A model generated the notes under the pieces. That model saw only the letters and a list, made by a program, of their open reading frames with translations. It had not been told where the DNA came from and did no database searches. A program made the translations under genes and the position numbers. From NCBI RefSeq assembly GCF_900156345.1, contig NZ_FTPP01000004.1, forward strand, positions 248,001 to 312,000: a stretch of 64,000 bases of DNA, given 5' to 3'. Below, one piece after another: positions 43,232-52,414 of the stretch. Source of the DNA: Pontibacter indicus (GTDB lineage: Bacteria > Bacteroidota > Bacteroidia > Cytophagales > Hymenobacteraceae). The number at the start of each line of letters is the position of its first letter. Positions within the stretch are counted from its first letter, which is position 1.

Positions 43232-44011
43232 ATGTACTTCTATACCTACGACGGTTCTTTTGAGGGGCTACTCACGGTGGTGTTTGAGGCCTACGAGCGC
43301 AAAGCCTGGCCCACCGCCATCGAGCCCGAGCAGCTGGCCCAACCCTCCATGTTCGGCGAGACCGTGCGGGTGGTGACGGACGAGGAAAAGGCCAACCGGG
43401 TATGGCAGGGATTGAAGAAACGACTGTCTGTCACGGCGCAGGAGTCGCTGTACTATACCTACCTGTGGGAGCAGACCGGCTTTGAGCGGCTGATATTCGA
43501 TTACGCCCGACTTGTGTTTGACTCGCCGGAAAGTGTGGAAGGAAACTACACGGCGCCCTTTATCCTGCAGGTACAGCAAATCCACAAGCAAGTGCACCGC
43601 GAGAAACACCGCATGGAGGCCTTTGTGCGCTTCCAGAAAACAGCCGATGGCCTGTACTACGCCAGCATCTCGCCCGACTTTAATGTGCTGCCTTTGATCG
43701 TGCGCCACTTCGAGAAACGCTACGCCGATCAGCGTTGGGCCATTTACGATGCTTCGCGCCGGTATGGGGTCTACTACGATCTGAAGCACACCAGCTTTGT
43801 GCAGCTGGAGAACCCGGGCATAACGCCAAAGCAACAAGGCAAGCTCAGCACCGACCAGTTCGACGAAAACGAAACCCGTTATCAAATGCTCTGGCAGGTA
43901 TACTTTGACCACGTTAACATTCCGGAGCGAAAGAACCCCAAACTGCATTTGCGCCACATCCCGAAGCGCTACTGGAAATACCTATCCGAAAAACAGCCAA
44001 GATTACAGTAA
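43232..44011 (+). CDS. TIGR03915/DUF4130 partner of the radical SAM protein
   Basis: A 259-residue protein. It opens with the family start YFYTYDGSFEGLLTVVFEAY and continues with QVHREKHRMEAFVRFQ and FNVLPLIVRHFEKRYADQRWAIYDASRRYGVYYD. The last part (LWQVYFDHVNIPERKNPKLHLRHIPKRYWKYL) is the conserved end. The family travels with TIGR03916 radical SAM enzymes and in some genomes is fused to a uracil-DNA-glycosylase domain, which suggests DNA repair. No glycosylase domain is present here. Start at ATG 43232. Confidence 0.92.
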   Translation: MYFYTYDGSFEGLLTVVFEAYERKAWPTAIEPEQLAQPSMFGETVRVVTDEEKANRVWQGLKKRLSVTAQESLYYTYLWEQTGFERLIFDYARLVFDSPESVEGNYTAPFILQVQQIHKQVHREKHRMEAFVRFQKTADGLYYASISPDFNVLPLIVRHFEKRYADQRWAIYDASRRYGVYYDLKHTSFVQLENPGITPKQQGKLSTDQFDENETRYQMLWQVYFDHVNIPERKNPKLHLRHIPKRYWKYLSEKQPRLQ

Positions 44012-44227
44012 AAGGCTGTGTCAGTAACCTCTTGTTAATCAGGCTTGTTTCATAACAAGGCTTATACCTGTATCCTCCTCACTGATATTTTTTCGCAACA
44101 CAGGACAACCCGAAAGCCAATTTCGGAGTATACGTGTATATAGATATTTTATGAAAATCATTCAGCCGGTGTCCGTTTTAAGAAGCGGTAAGTGTTGTCG
44201 GCTGTAAACATGATTTAAAAAGGCACA

Positions 44228-44596
44228 ATGAATTCACGCATACGAAAAAAACTTATTCAAGTAGCCCGCGGTCGCGCTCACCTGATGTCGTTTCAAAACC
44301 TGATACTGGAAGCCGAACTGGGCCTGAACCTCGAGAACAACTACGAGAAAGCACAACTGAACGACGTCATCGACGAAATTTCTGAGGCAGAACATGCTGC
44401 GGGCCGCCCGCTGCTGAGTTCGCTGGTTCGTATCAAAGGCCGCCAGAACCAGGGCGACAGTTTCTTTAAACTCTGCGAACGCCTCGGCTACGGTGACTGG
44501 AAGAGCCTGAAGCGCGACCAGGAGTTCCTGGAGAAGCAGCGCGAGACCTGCCGTGAATTTTGGCAAGACAGCAAAAATTTTTCATCCTTCCTGTAA
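44228..44596 (+). CDS. Small conserved protein with RPLLSSLV motif
   Basis: A 122-residue cytoplasmic protein. The segment HAAGRPLLSSLVRIKGRQNQG followed by FFKLCERLGY recalls a motif seen in several small, unnamed bacterial proteins (RPLLSALVV, then pG-GFf-la-lG). The N terminus is basic. I cannot name a function. It is followed by two terminators in a row at 44612 and 44675. Confidence 0.75.
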   Translation: MNSRIRKKLIQVARGRAHLMSFQNLILEAELGLNLENNYEKAQLNDVIDEISEAEHAAGRPLLSSLVRIKGRQNQGDSFFKLCERLGYGDWKSLKRDQEFLEKQRETCREFWQDSKNFSSFL

Positions 44597-44611
44597 TACT
44601 GTGCAAAGAGG

Positions 44612-44645
44612 CGGGCCCGCCTTCACTCCCTGGGCCCGTTTCTTT
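44612..44645 (+). terminator. First of two tandem terminators
   Basis: CGGGCCC (44612-44618) pairs with GGGCCCG (44632-44638), then TTTCTTT. It is 16 bases past the stop codon at 44596. Confidence 0.7.
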
Positions 44646-44674
44646 GCCGATTTCACTCTTGTACACTTATTGGT

Positions 44675-44712
44675 AGCAGGGCTATGATTAATTTCATGGC
44701 CCTGCTTTTTTT
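44675..44712 (+). terminator. Second tandem terminator
   Basis: A 13-bp stem (44675-44687 with 44694-44706, one G-U pair), 6-base loop, then a run of seven to eight T. It is stronger than the first. Nothing is encoded between the two. Confidence 0.85.
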
Positions 44713-45091
44713 ATGTCCGAAATGGTTGGGTAAAAACAAGTTCAGACGAAAGGCCCGCATCTGACTTTTAATTAAAAAGCACAATACAGTGCGATGTGCT
44801 AATCACATCTTGGAAGCTTCCAGCTTCTGGCACTTTGAATAATACTATTGAAGTAAAATGCTGCATTTGTATAGGTATAGGCCCTGAACAAAGCAACGAA
44901 AGTGTATGACAAAACAGGCGCTTGTTGAAATTCAAGACAAAATTTTGATTTAGAGTTGATAATATAGAATAATATTATTTGTTTTATATATCGGTCTGTT
45001 GAACTGCTTTATAAATGATAGTACCCTTTTATGAAGTCCTTAGACAAACTGCAACTTCATAACATATCATGTAATAAATCCTCAACAGCCT
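44713..45091. other. Gap before the DUF3857 genes
   Basis: 379 bases, AT-rich towards the right. It includes a 12-base palindrome TGGAAGCTTCCA near 44811 and an octamer copy near 44873. The promoter of the DUF3857 genes should be between 44950 and 45080, but no exact TAnnTTTG box is there. No RNA gene or coding frame is recognised. Confidence 0.5.
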
Positions 45092-47134
45092 ATGAGATTA
45101 CAAACTTCTACTCTATTCTTTTCCTTTGTTTTGTTAGTTAGCGCGGGGCTCTCGCCACTGTTTGCTCAGGACTTGCCAGCCAAGTTTGGCAAGGTGGATG
45201 ATGAAACGCTCAAAATGCGCATGTACGACCGGGACACAAGTGCCGCCGCTGTTGTGCTGTCAGACTACGGTTATTCCTACTTTACTTACAACAAAGGTTT
45301 CAAAGTCGTATTTGAGCGACACACACGCATTAAGGTGCTGAAGAAGTCGGGTTACGACGTAGCCAATATATCGGTGCCTTATTACCAGCGCAACGCCAAG
45401 AAAGAAAGCGTCTACAACATCAAAGGCTTCACCTACAACCTCGACGGTGGCAAGATGACTAAAGACAAGCTGGAGTCGAAGGCGGTGTTTGACGAGCAGA
45501 CAAACGAAAACTGGTTTGTCAAAAAGTTTACGATGCCGAACGTGAAGGAAGGTTCTGTGATCGAGTACTCTTATACCATCACCTCTGACTTTCTCTACAA
45601 CCTGCGCGAGTGGGAATTCCAGAGCACCATTCCCGTAGCGTATAGTGAGTACAATGTGCGTATTCCAGAATACTTTCACTACAAGCAGGAGCAGCAGGGC
45701 TATCTACGATTCGACGAGTCTACCAAGACCCGATCCAAAGATAATTTCACTGTTACTTGGTCTTCGGAGTTAACGCCGGGCGTGGGGGGCGGCCGCACTT
45801 CGGCTGGGTCCGGACAAATAGAGGCAAGCAGCGACATTTATCACTGGGTGATTAAGAACGCTCCCGCCCTTCGCCCTGAAAAGTACATCACCACACTGCG
45901 CGACTACCAGTCTAAGATCGATTTCGAGCTGCAATCAGTTAAATATCCGAACCAGCTGCCTCAAATTATGACAGGGAATTGGGACGATGTGACAAAAGAC
46001 CTGCTGATGGCCGAAAAGTTTGGTAGCCAGCTGAACAGAAAAGGCTTTTTCAAGGCTGAAATAGCAGCCATCACTGCTAAGCACACCAATCCTGAGCAGC
46101 AGATGGTCGCAATCCACAACCTAGTGAAAAGCAGCGTGAAGTGGAATAACAAATACGGCATCTACGCGTCCGGCCCCATCCGGAAAGCATTTGAAAACCG
46201 AAGCGGAAGCGCAGCCGACATCAACCTGATGCTGACAGCCATGCTGCAAGACGCCGGACTGAATGCAGGACCTGTACTGGTGAGCACCCGGGAGCACGGT
46301 CGTGTTCCACAGGCTTCCCCTATGCTCAACAAGTTCAACTACGTGATCGCGCATGTGCAGCTCGGTGACAAAGAGTATCTGCTGGATGCCACAGACCCGC
46401 TGCTGCCGGTAGGAATGCTGCCCGTGCGCAGCTTGAATGGACAAGGGCGCCTGATCAAGAAAGACGATCAGCGCTGGGTGGCGCTCACACCGACTGGTAA
46501 AATCACGAAATTCTTTAACGGTGAACTGACCGTCAACCCGAACGGTAGCTTGACAGGCAAAGTGTCCGAGTCGAGTGGTGGGTACGATGCCCTGAGCATA
46601 CGCCGGTCCATACTGGAGGATGGCAAAGAGAAATACGCCGAAAAACTGAGCAAGGAGGTTGGTAACTACAAAGTTGAAAAGCCGAAGTTCCACAACGTGG
46701 ACGACTTGGACAAGGCTTTGAACATCAACTATAGCCTGACATCCAGCGGCAGCAGCCAGCCCGTCGATGTGATCTACCTGAACCCGATGCTGGGCAATGG
46801 CGAAAAGGAAAATCCTTTCAAATTGGAGGAGCGGCTCTACCCGGTAGATATTGCCGTGCCCATCGACTATACCCATGTCATCAAGTTTGTGATACCGGAG
46901 GGTTATGAGGTAGAGGAGGCGCCCAAAGGAGCCATCGTCTCGCTGCCTGAAGATGGGGGCAAGTTCATGTACATCGTGCAGCGAGAAGGAAACGTGCTGC
47001 AGATCATGAGCAAAATAAACATGCTCAAGCCTGTTTATTTTGCCCCTGAGTATCCCTACCTGAAAGAATTCTACAGCCAGATCGTGGCCAAGCATGCCGA
47101 ACAGATCGTGCTGAAAAAGGTATCGACCAACTAA
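45092..47134 (+). CDS. DUF3857 protein with dead transglutaminase-like domain (first)
   Basis: A 680-residue exported protein (signal ending LFAQ). Residues 60-240 form the DUF3857 beta-sandwich (RHTRIKVLKKSGYDVANI, MPNVKEGSVIEYSYTI). Residues about 330-440 have the transglutaminase fold (NLVKSSVKWNNKYGIY) but the catalytic Cys is Ala374 (SGSAAD) and the His position is Tyr417 (FNYV); only Asp432 (LLDAT) is kept. A C-terminal beta domain follows. It should act in the periplasm as a binding protein, not as an enzyme. It is the first of three related genes in a row. Confidence 0.88.
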   Translation: MRLQTSTLFFSFVLLVSAGLSPLFAQDLPAKFGKVDDETLKMRMYDRDTSAAAVVLSDYGYSYFTYNKGFKVVFERHTRIKVLKKSGYDVANISVPYYQRNAKKESVYNIKGFTYNLDGGKMTKDKLESKAVFDEQTNENWFVKKFTMPNVKEGSVIEYSYTITSDFLYNLREWEFQSTIPVAYSEYNVRIPEYFHYKQEQQGYLRFDESTKTRSKDNFTVTWSSELTPGVGGGRTSAGSGQIEASSDIYHWVIKNAPALRPEKYITTLRDYQSKIDFELQSVKYPNQLPQIMTGNWDDVTKDLLMAEKFGSQLNRKGFFKAEIAAITAKHTNPEQQMVAIHNLVKSSVKWNNKYGIYASGPIRKAFENRSGSAADINLMLTAMLQDAGLNAGPVLVSTREHGRVPQASPMLNKFNYVIAHVQLGDKEYLLDATDPLLPVGMLPVRSLNGQGRLIKKDDQRWVALTPTGKITKFFNGELTVNPNGSLTGKVSESSGGYDALSIRRSILEDGKEKYAEKLSKEVGNYKVEKPKFHNVDDLDKALNINYSLTSSGSSQPVDVIYLNPMLGNGEKENPFKLEERLYPVDIAVPIDYTHVIKFVIPEGYEVEEAPKGAIVSLPEDGGKFMYIVQREGNVLQIMSKINMLKPVYFAPEYPYLKEFYSQIVAKHAEQIVLKKVSTN

Positions 47135-47214
47135 TCATTTTGCAGCACAAGCTGGGGTGAGTGTATACAAGGCGTAAGCTGGTGTTTGCGCTCACCCTCT
47201 TTTCTACATATTTC

Positions 47215-49152
47215 ATGAAAGCAAAGCATACATTTATTCTGGTCCCGATCCTTTGCCTGTCGGTACTGCAGGTCTTTTCGCAGTCCGGTCCTTACAAGTA
47301 TGGGAAAGTGCAGGAAGAAGAACTCTGGATGCGGACCTACGACAAAGACACTAGCGCGGCAGCCGTTATCCTGTCTGATTTTGCCGTGTCGCACTTTCGA
47401 CTCAACGGTGACGTGAAGCTCATCACGGAGCGCCGCACCCGTATCAAGATCCTGAAAAAGACAGGCTATACCTGGGCAAACGTGGAAGTGCCCATGTACC
47501 AGAACGGCAGCAGCAAGGAGACCATCACGGGTATAAAAGGCTATACCTACAACCTGCAGGATGGCAAAATCATAAAAGACAAACTGGAGCCTAGTGCTGT
47601 ATTTGAAGAGCGGCAGTCGGAGTACCGGCAGACCAAGAAATTCACGATGCCGAATGTGAAGGAGGGCTCCGTGATTGAGTATTCCTACACCGTCAATTCA
47701 GACTTTATTTACAACCTGCGCGACTGGGAGTTTCAGAGCACGATCCCTACCGTTTGGAGCGAATACAGGGTGAAGATTCCGCAGTACTTCGACTACAAAA
47801 CCCTGCAACATGGCTACCACGGGATTTACGAGCCCAAGGACAACTATGATACGAACCGGGACGGGTACCGCTGGGTGATGGTAGACCTGCCAGCGCTGCG
47901 TCCGGAGCGCTACATTACTACCCTGACCGATTACCAAGCCCGCATCGAGTTTGAGCTTCAGATGCTGCATGTGCCCGGAGAGGAGTCTAAAGTGATGACG
48001 GGTGAATGGGGCGAGGTGATCAAGGACCTGTTGCGACAGGAGCGCTTTGGCAGTCAGCTGAACCGTAAAGGCTTTTTCAAAGGAGACATTGCCGCCATCA
48101 CCGAAAAAACCACAGCGCCAGAACAGCAGATGAAGGCAATCTACGAAATGGTGCAGCAGCAAATGAAGTGGAATGGCAAGTACGGCATTTATACGACCGG
48201 TACGCTGCGCAAAGCCTTCGACAACAAAACGGGCAGCGCCGCCGAAGTGAACCTCCTGCTCACAGCGATGCTGCAGGAAGCCGGACTGGACGCAGCGCCT
48301 GTGCTGGTGAGCACCCGCGAGCACGGCAAGGTATACAAAGGCACGCCCATGCTCAACAAGTTCAACTACGTGATCGCGCACGTCAACCTGGGTGGCCAGT
48401 CGGTGCTGCTGGATGCCACGGACCCGCTGCTGCCGGCCGGTATGCTGCCCATGCGCAGCCTCAACGGCGAGGGGCGACTGATCAAGGCCGGTTCAGACCA
48501 GTGGGTTGCGCTGAAGCCTTCGGACAAATACCAGCGGGTGTATACGGGTGATCTGACCATTCGTGAGAACGGGCAAATTGAAGGCGACGCGACAGAGGTA
48601 AGTAGTGGCTACAGGGCCTTTTACCTGCGCAAGGAGGTGAAAGAGGAAGGCGAAGCCAGTTACACCGAAAAGCTGAACAAGGAGATCGGAACCTTCAAGT
48701 TCAGCAGCCCTGCTTTTAAAAACCTGAAAGAACTAAACAGCCCCCTCGAACTCAAGTACAAGGTTTCTGCCTCAGGAAGCGGGCAGGCGCAGGATATGAT
48801 TTACCTCAACCCGATGCTGGGGCAGGGAGAAAGCGAAAATCCTTTTAAACTGGAGCAAAGAGCCTACCCGGTTGATTTCGCCTTCCCGATCAGCGAGACA
48901 TTTGTCTGCCGTTTCACCATACCGGATAACTACGAGCTGGACGATGTGCCTCATAATGTGAAAGTAAGCCTACCAAACCAGAGTGGAAGCTTTATGTACG
49001 TGGTGGAGAAACAAGGCAATGTGGTGGAAGTGCTCAGCAAAATTGATATTTCAAAACCAGTTTACTACGCGGCCGAGTACCCACAGCTGAAAGAGCTGTA
49101 TGCGCGCATTGTAGCCAAGCACGCCGAACAAATTGTTCTGAAACGAAAATAA
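47215..49152 (+). CDS. DUF3857 protein with dead transglutaminase-like domain (second)
   Basis: A 645-residue paralogue of the preceding protein with the same layout and a clear signal peptide (ending QVFSQ). Identical blocks include FTMPNVKEGSVIEYSYT and STREHG. The catalytic positions are again changed: Ala342 for Cys (TGSAAE), Tyr385 for His (FNYV), Asp400 kept. It lacks the 35-residue insert that the first has around residues 205-245. I start at ATG 47215, which begins the signal peptide; a GTG at 47161 would add 18 residues. It lies 80 bases after the first gene: a tandem duplication. Confidence 0.88.
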   Translation: MKAKHTFILVPILCLSVLQVFSQSGPYKYGKVQEEELWMRTYDKDTSAAAVILSDFAVSHFRLNGDVKLITERRTRIKILKKTGYTWANVEVPMYQNGSSKETITGIKGYTYNLQDGKIIKDKLEPSAVFEERQSEYRQTKKFTMPNVKEGSVIEYSYTVNSDFIYNLRDWEFQSTIPTVWSEYRVKIPQYFDYKTLQHGYHGIYEPKDNYDTNRDGYRWVMVDLPALRPERYITTLTDYQARIEFELQMLHVPGEESKVMTGEWGEVIKDLLRQERFGSQLNRKGFFKGDIAAITEKTTAPEQQMKAIYEMVQQQMKWNGKYGIYTTGTLRKAFDNKTGSAAEVNLLLTAMLQEAGLDAAPVLVSTREHGKVYKGTPMLNKFNYVIAHVNLGGQSVLLDATDPLLPAGMLPMRSLNGEGRLIKAGSDQWVALKPSDKYQRVYTGDLTIRENGQIEGDATEVSSGYRAFYLRKEVKEEGEASYTEKLNKEIGTFKFSSPAFKNLKELNSPLELKYKVSASGSGQAQDMIYLNPMLGQGESENPFKLEQRAYPVDFAFPISETFVCRFTIPDNYELDDVPHNVKVSLPNQSGSFMYVVEKQGNVVEVLSKIDISKPVYYAAEYPQLKELYARIVAKHAEQIVLKRK

Positions 49153-49179
49153 ACCCAAGACGATCTGAATCCGATCATC

Positions 49180-51072
49180 ATGAAAAGAAACTTACATAAA
49201 CTGCTGCTAATGATGCTTTGGTTGGTGGCCAGCCCCGTGCTGGGCGCTGACCCTGACCTGCTGAAGGGTGCCAATGCCATCATCAACCAGGAAGAGAAGG
49301 TGTTTACGGTACACTCGCTCAGCAAGGGCACCACCCATGTCAAGCGCATAGTAACCATCTACAACGAACACGGAAACGACCATGCCAAGCTGTTTGTGCA
49401 CCATGATAAGCTGAACAAAGTCGACTTTATTAAGGGAACCAGCTATGACGCGAACGGGAAGAAGATCAAAAGCCTGAAAAACAGCGAGATCAGGAACGTG
49501 AGTGCTTCGACCTCTGACAATGAAGTGCTGGATAACCGGATTATGATCGCTGAACTGACCCATCGGGTATACCCTTACCAGGTAGAGTTTGAGTATCAGA
49601 CCACCTCCAGCAACATGCTCTTTTACCCGACCTGGGTGCCGCTCAGCAACAGCAAAACCTCCGTTGCCAAAGCCTCTTTTCAGGTGATGATGCCAAAAGG
49701 GATGAAACTGCGCTACCGTGAGAGTAACCTGGCGGAGAAAGCGAATCAGTGGTCTACCGCTACGCATGACATGTACAGCTGGCAGGTGAGCAACCTGACG
49801 CCGGTGGAGGGCGAGCCTTATGCACCCCACATGCTTGAGTTGCTGCCCATGGTGCGCACGGCCCCTTCCGACTTCGAAGTACAGGGCTACAAAGGCAACA
49901 TGGATACCTGGGAAGCCTACGGGAAGTGGATCAACCAACTGAACCAAGGGCGCGATGCCTTGCCTGAAGCCACGAAAGCCAAGTTGCAAGCCATGGTAGC
50001 CGGAATTGAGGACCCGGTGGAGAAAATCAACAAGGTATACCAGTATCTGCAGTCGAACACGCGCTATGTCTCCATTCAGTTGGGGCTGGGTGGTTGGCAG
50101 CCTTTCGAGGCCAGCTTCGTCGACTCGAAGGGCTACGGCGACTGCAAGGCGCTCACCAACTACACCAAAGCCATGCTGCAGGCGGTCGGCATTCATTCCA
50201 TCTACGCCCTTGTGAACGGTGGGGCCAATGAGCGGGCTGTGCTGACCGATTTCCCGAGCAGCCAGTTTAACCACGTAATCCTGAGTGTGCCGATGAAGCA
50301 GGACACGCTTTGGCTGGAGTGTACGAATCAATTTGAGTCAGCTGGCTTCTCCGGCAGTTTTACAGGCGACCGCCATGCGCTGCTCATCACGCCCGAAGGA
50401 GGCAAGCTGGTAAAAACACAGAACTACACGGCTACAGACAATGTGAAGAGCCGACTGGCCACTGTGAAGCTGGACGAAAGCGGCAATGCCGTAGCGCAGG
50501 TCCAGACCAGGTATACCGGTATAGAACACGAAGATCACCGCGACGTGATCCATCACCTCTCACCCGAAGAGCAACGCAAATGGCTGTACCGCAGCATCAG
50601 TATCCCGGCCTTCGATCTGAAGAGTTTTTCCTTTGATCTGAAAAAAGGACGGATGCCAGAGGTGAACGAAAAACTGGAGCTCAGCCTGCGGCAATTCGTG
50701 ACGGTGAGCGGTAAACGCATGTTCCTGACGCCTAACCTGATGAACCGTTGGACCAATGTTCCCCAGAACACAGGCAAGCGGAAGTACGAGGTCGTGCGCT
50801 CGAGTGCCTATACCCATGTTGACACGATCGTCTACGAGATGCCGGCCGGCTTCGTGCCGGAATTTAAGCCAAACGACCTTTCCTTCAGCACAGCGTTTGG
50901 GAAGTTTGAGTCGAAAGTTACGATTGAAGGAAGCCAGGTGACCTATATCAGAACACTGCGGATGGACAAGGGCCGCTACAAGCCCGAGGTATACGCAGCT
51001 ATGGTGGCCTTTATGAATGATGTCTACAAAGCGGACCAGCAGCAGGTTGTGTTTGTGAAGAGTATACAGTAA
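49180..51072 (+). CDS. DUF3857 protein with intact transglutaminase core (third)
   Basis: A 630-residue exported protein, diverged from the other two. The N-terminal DUF3857 domain (VKRIVTIYNEHGNDHAKLFV; THRVYPYQVEFEYQT) is followed by a transglutaminase core with Cys322 (GYGDCKA) and His365 (FNHVIL); the acid position is Glu380 (LWLECTN), the usual form in this subfamily. A DUF3858-like C-terminal domain follows. It may cleave or crosslink peptides in the periplasm. It is 27 bases after the second gene and ends the transcript. Confidence 0.88.
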   Translation: MKRNLHKLLLMMLWLVASPVLGADPDLLKGANAIINQEEKVFTVHSLSKGTTHVKRIVTIYNEHGNDHAKLFVHHDKLNKVDFIKGTSYDANGKKIKSLKNSEIRNVSASTSDNEVLDNRIMIAELTHRVYPYQVEFEYQTTSSNMLFYPTWVPLSNSKTSVAKASFQVMMPKGMKLRYRESNLAEKANQWSTATHDMYSWQVSNLTPVEGEPYAPHMLELLPMVRTAPSDFEVQGYKGNMDTWEAYGKWINQLNQGRDALPEATKAKLQAMVAGIEDPVEKINKVYQYLQSNTRYVSIQLGLGGWQPFEASFVDSKGYGDCKALTNYTKAMLQAVGIHSIYALVNGGANERAVLTDFPSSQFNHVILSVPMKQDTLWLECTNQFESAGFSGSFTGDRHALLITPEGGKLVKTQNYTATDNVKSRLATVKLDESGNAVAQVQTRYTGIEHEDHRDVIHHLSPEEQRKWLYRSISIPAFDLKSFSFDLKKGRMPEVNEKLELSLRQFVTVSGKRMFLTPNLMNRWTNVPQNTGKRKYEVVRSSAYTHVDTIVYEMPAGFVPEFKPNDLSFSTAFGKFESKVTIEGSQVTYIRTLRMDKGRYKPEVYAAMVAFMNDVYKADQQQVVFVKSIQ

Positions 51073-51093
51073 ACAGTTCGTTCAGACCTATTA

Positions 51094-51135
51094 GCAGCCC
51101 CACGAAATTTTTTTTTTCGTGGGGCTGCGTCTTTT
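51094..51135 (+). terminator. Terminator of the DUF3857 gene trio
   Basis: A 12-bp perfect stem GCAGCCCCACGA (51094-51105) pairs with 51117-51128. The loop is an A/T run and the hairpin is followed by GTCTTTTC. Confidence 0.8.
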
Positions 51136-51192
51136 CAGGCGTCCCGCCGTCATCAAGGTGTAAATCAAACATCACCTTAAAAAGACAAAACC

Positions 51193-51615
51193 ATGAAAAG
51201 ATTTCACGTGAACGTACGCGTCAAGAGCCTGCACGAATCCCTTGCTTTCTATACTGCGCTGTTCGGCGCAAAGCCCACAGTTGTGAAAGAAGACTATGCG
51301 AAATGGATGCTGGAAGACCCGCGCATTAATTTCGCCATTTCGCTGCATCCCGAAAACGCAGGTATAGAGCACCTAGGCATACAGGCCGAGAGTGAGGAGG
51401 AGCTGGCAGAGGTATACGGTCGTTTGAAGCGGGCTAAAGGCGCCATTCGGGAAGAGGGGAAATGTACCTGCTGCTACGCCAAATCCGAAAAATCGTGGAT
51501 AACCGACCCACAGGGCGTAGACTGGGAGGCCTTCTATACCTTCGGCGAATCCACGGTGTACGGCGAAGGAGCCAACGCCCGCACCACCACGACTGACGAG
51601 GTAACTGCCCATTAG
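51193..51615 (+). CDS. ArsI/CadI-type dioxygenase
   Basis: A 140-residue vicinal-oxygen-chelate protein. Metal ligands His5, His60 and Glu112 sit in the usual places. The thiol motif CTCCYAKSEKSWITDPQG (Cys91, Cys93, Cys94) matches the vicinal cysteine pair that holds trivalent organoarsenicals in ArsI C-As lyases; the extra Cys91 is typical of CadI/ArsI sequences. The likely role is demethylation of methylarsenite, or cadmium stress in the CadI branch. No arsR or arsenite pump is adjacent. A palindromic terminator follows. Confidence 0.88.
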   Translation: MKRFHVNVRVKSLHESLAFYTALFGAKPTVVKEDYAKWMLEDPRINFAISLHPENAGIEHLGIQAESEEELAEVYGRLKRAKGAIREEGKCTCCYAKSEKSWITDPQGVDWEAFYTFGESTVYGEGANARTTTTDEVTAH

Positions 51616-51640
51616 TACAAGATAAAACGAGTGAACATCT

Positions 51641-51683
51641 CTGTCTGCAGGTATAGCGCTATACCTGCAGACAGAAGTTTTTC
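51641..51683 (+). terminator. 34-base perfect palindrome terminator made from two octamers
   Basis: 51641-51657 and 51658-51674 are exact complements. Each arm contains the octamer (CTGCAGGTATAGC / GCTATACCTGCAG). A TTTTT run follows at about 51679. It is 26 bases past the arsI-like stop. Confidence 0.8.
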
Positions 51684-51785
51684 TATTTGACTAAAACGAG
51701 TAGGCTTATCCTGGCTTGGTTTTGTGTTTTCTTCGTAAATTGATGTGTGTTTTTGCTTGCACACTAGCCGCTCAATCGTTGCGCC

Positions 51786-52412
51786 ATGGAAAAGAAAAGT
51801 TGCCATACCTGTTCCGGAACCCAGGTGATCACCCCGGTGGATTCCTGCGCTGCCGTAGCGCCTGTATACCTGGAGTACGAGGCCAAACTGCGCGGTTTTG
51901 TTTTGAAACGGGTACGCGACAAAGACGAGGCGAACGACATTTTACAGCAGCTCTATGTGAAGCTCTACAAAAACTGCGAGCAACTGCCCGAAGTGCGCAA
52001 CCTGAATGCCTGGCTCTACCAAATTGCCCGCAACGCCGTCTACGATTATTACCGTGAGCAAGGCCGTAGCATCCCAATCGAAGACGAAAGCCGACTCGAA
52101 GAGCAGTTTGTGCAGGACGCTCCACAGCAGGAATCCGAGAGCCTGGTGCTGCCCCTCATCAACATGCTGCCTCCCGAATATGCCGAGCCGCTGCGCCTGA
52201 GCGAAATAGAAGGCATCAGCCAGAAAGAAATCGCTGAGCGATTGGGTATGTCTTACTCCGGGGCCAAGTCGCGGGTCCAGCGCGGACGGGAGAAACTCAG
52301 AGAACTGTTTCTAGAGTGCTGCCATCTGGAACTCGACCGAAAAGGCGCTTTGGTAAGCGCTGCCGCCAAGGAGAGTTGCAAGCCCCTGCAAGTGCAGCTG
52401 AAAGACAGCTGA
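51786..52412 (+). CDS. sigZ: SigZ-like ECF sigma factor with Cys-rich ends
   Basis: A 208-residue extracytoplasmic-function sigma factor. Sigma-2 is at about 30-95 (YEAKLRGFVLKRVRDKDEANDIL, split), sigma-4 at about 115-172 with the HTH SQKEIAERLGMSYSGAKSRVQRGR. It resembles SigZ: the tail LECCHLELDRKG is the SigZ hallmark. Cysteines are at both ends: 6, 9, 21 and 178, 179, 198. No anti-sigma gene is adjacent, so thiol or metal sensing within the factor is possible. The gene is divergent in function but co-directional with the ArsI-like gene; the next gene converges, two bases apart. Confidence 0.87.
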   Translation: MEKKSCHTCSGTQVITPVDSCAAVAPVYLEYEAKLRGFVLKRVRDKDEANDILQQLYVKLYKNCEQLPEVRNLNAWLYQIARNAVYDYYREQGRSIPIEDESRLEEQFVQDAPQQESESLVLPLINMLPPEYAEPLRLSEIEGISQKEIAERLGMSYSGAKSRVQRGREKLRELFLECCHLELDRKGALVSAAAKESCKPLQVQLKDS

Positions 52413-52414
52413 AT

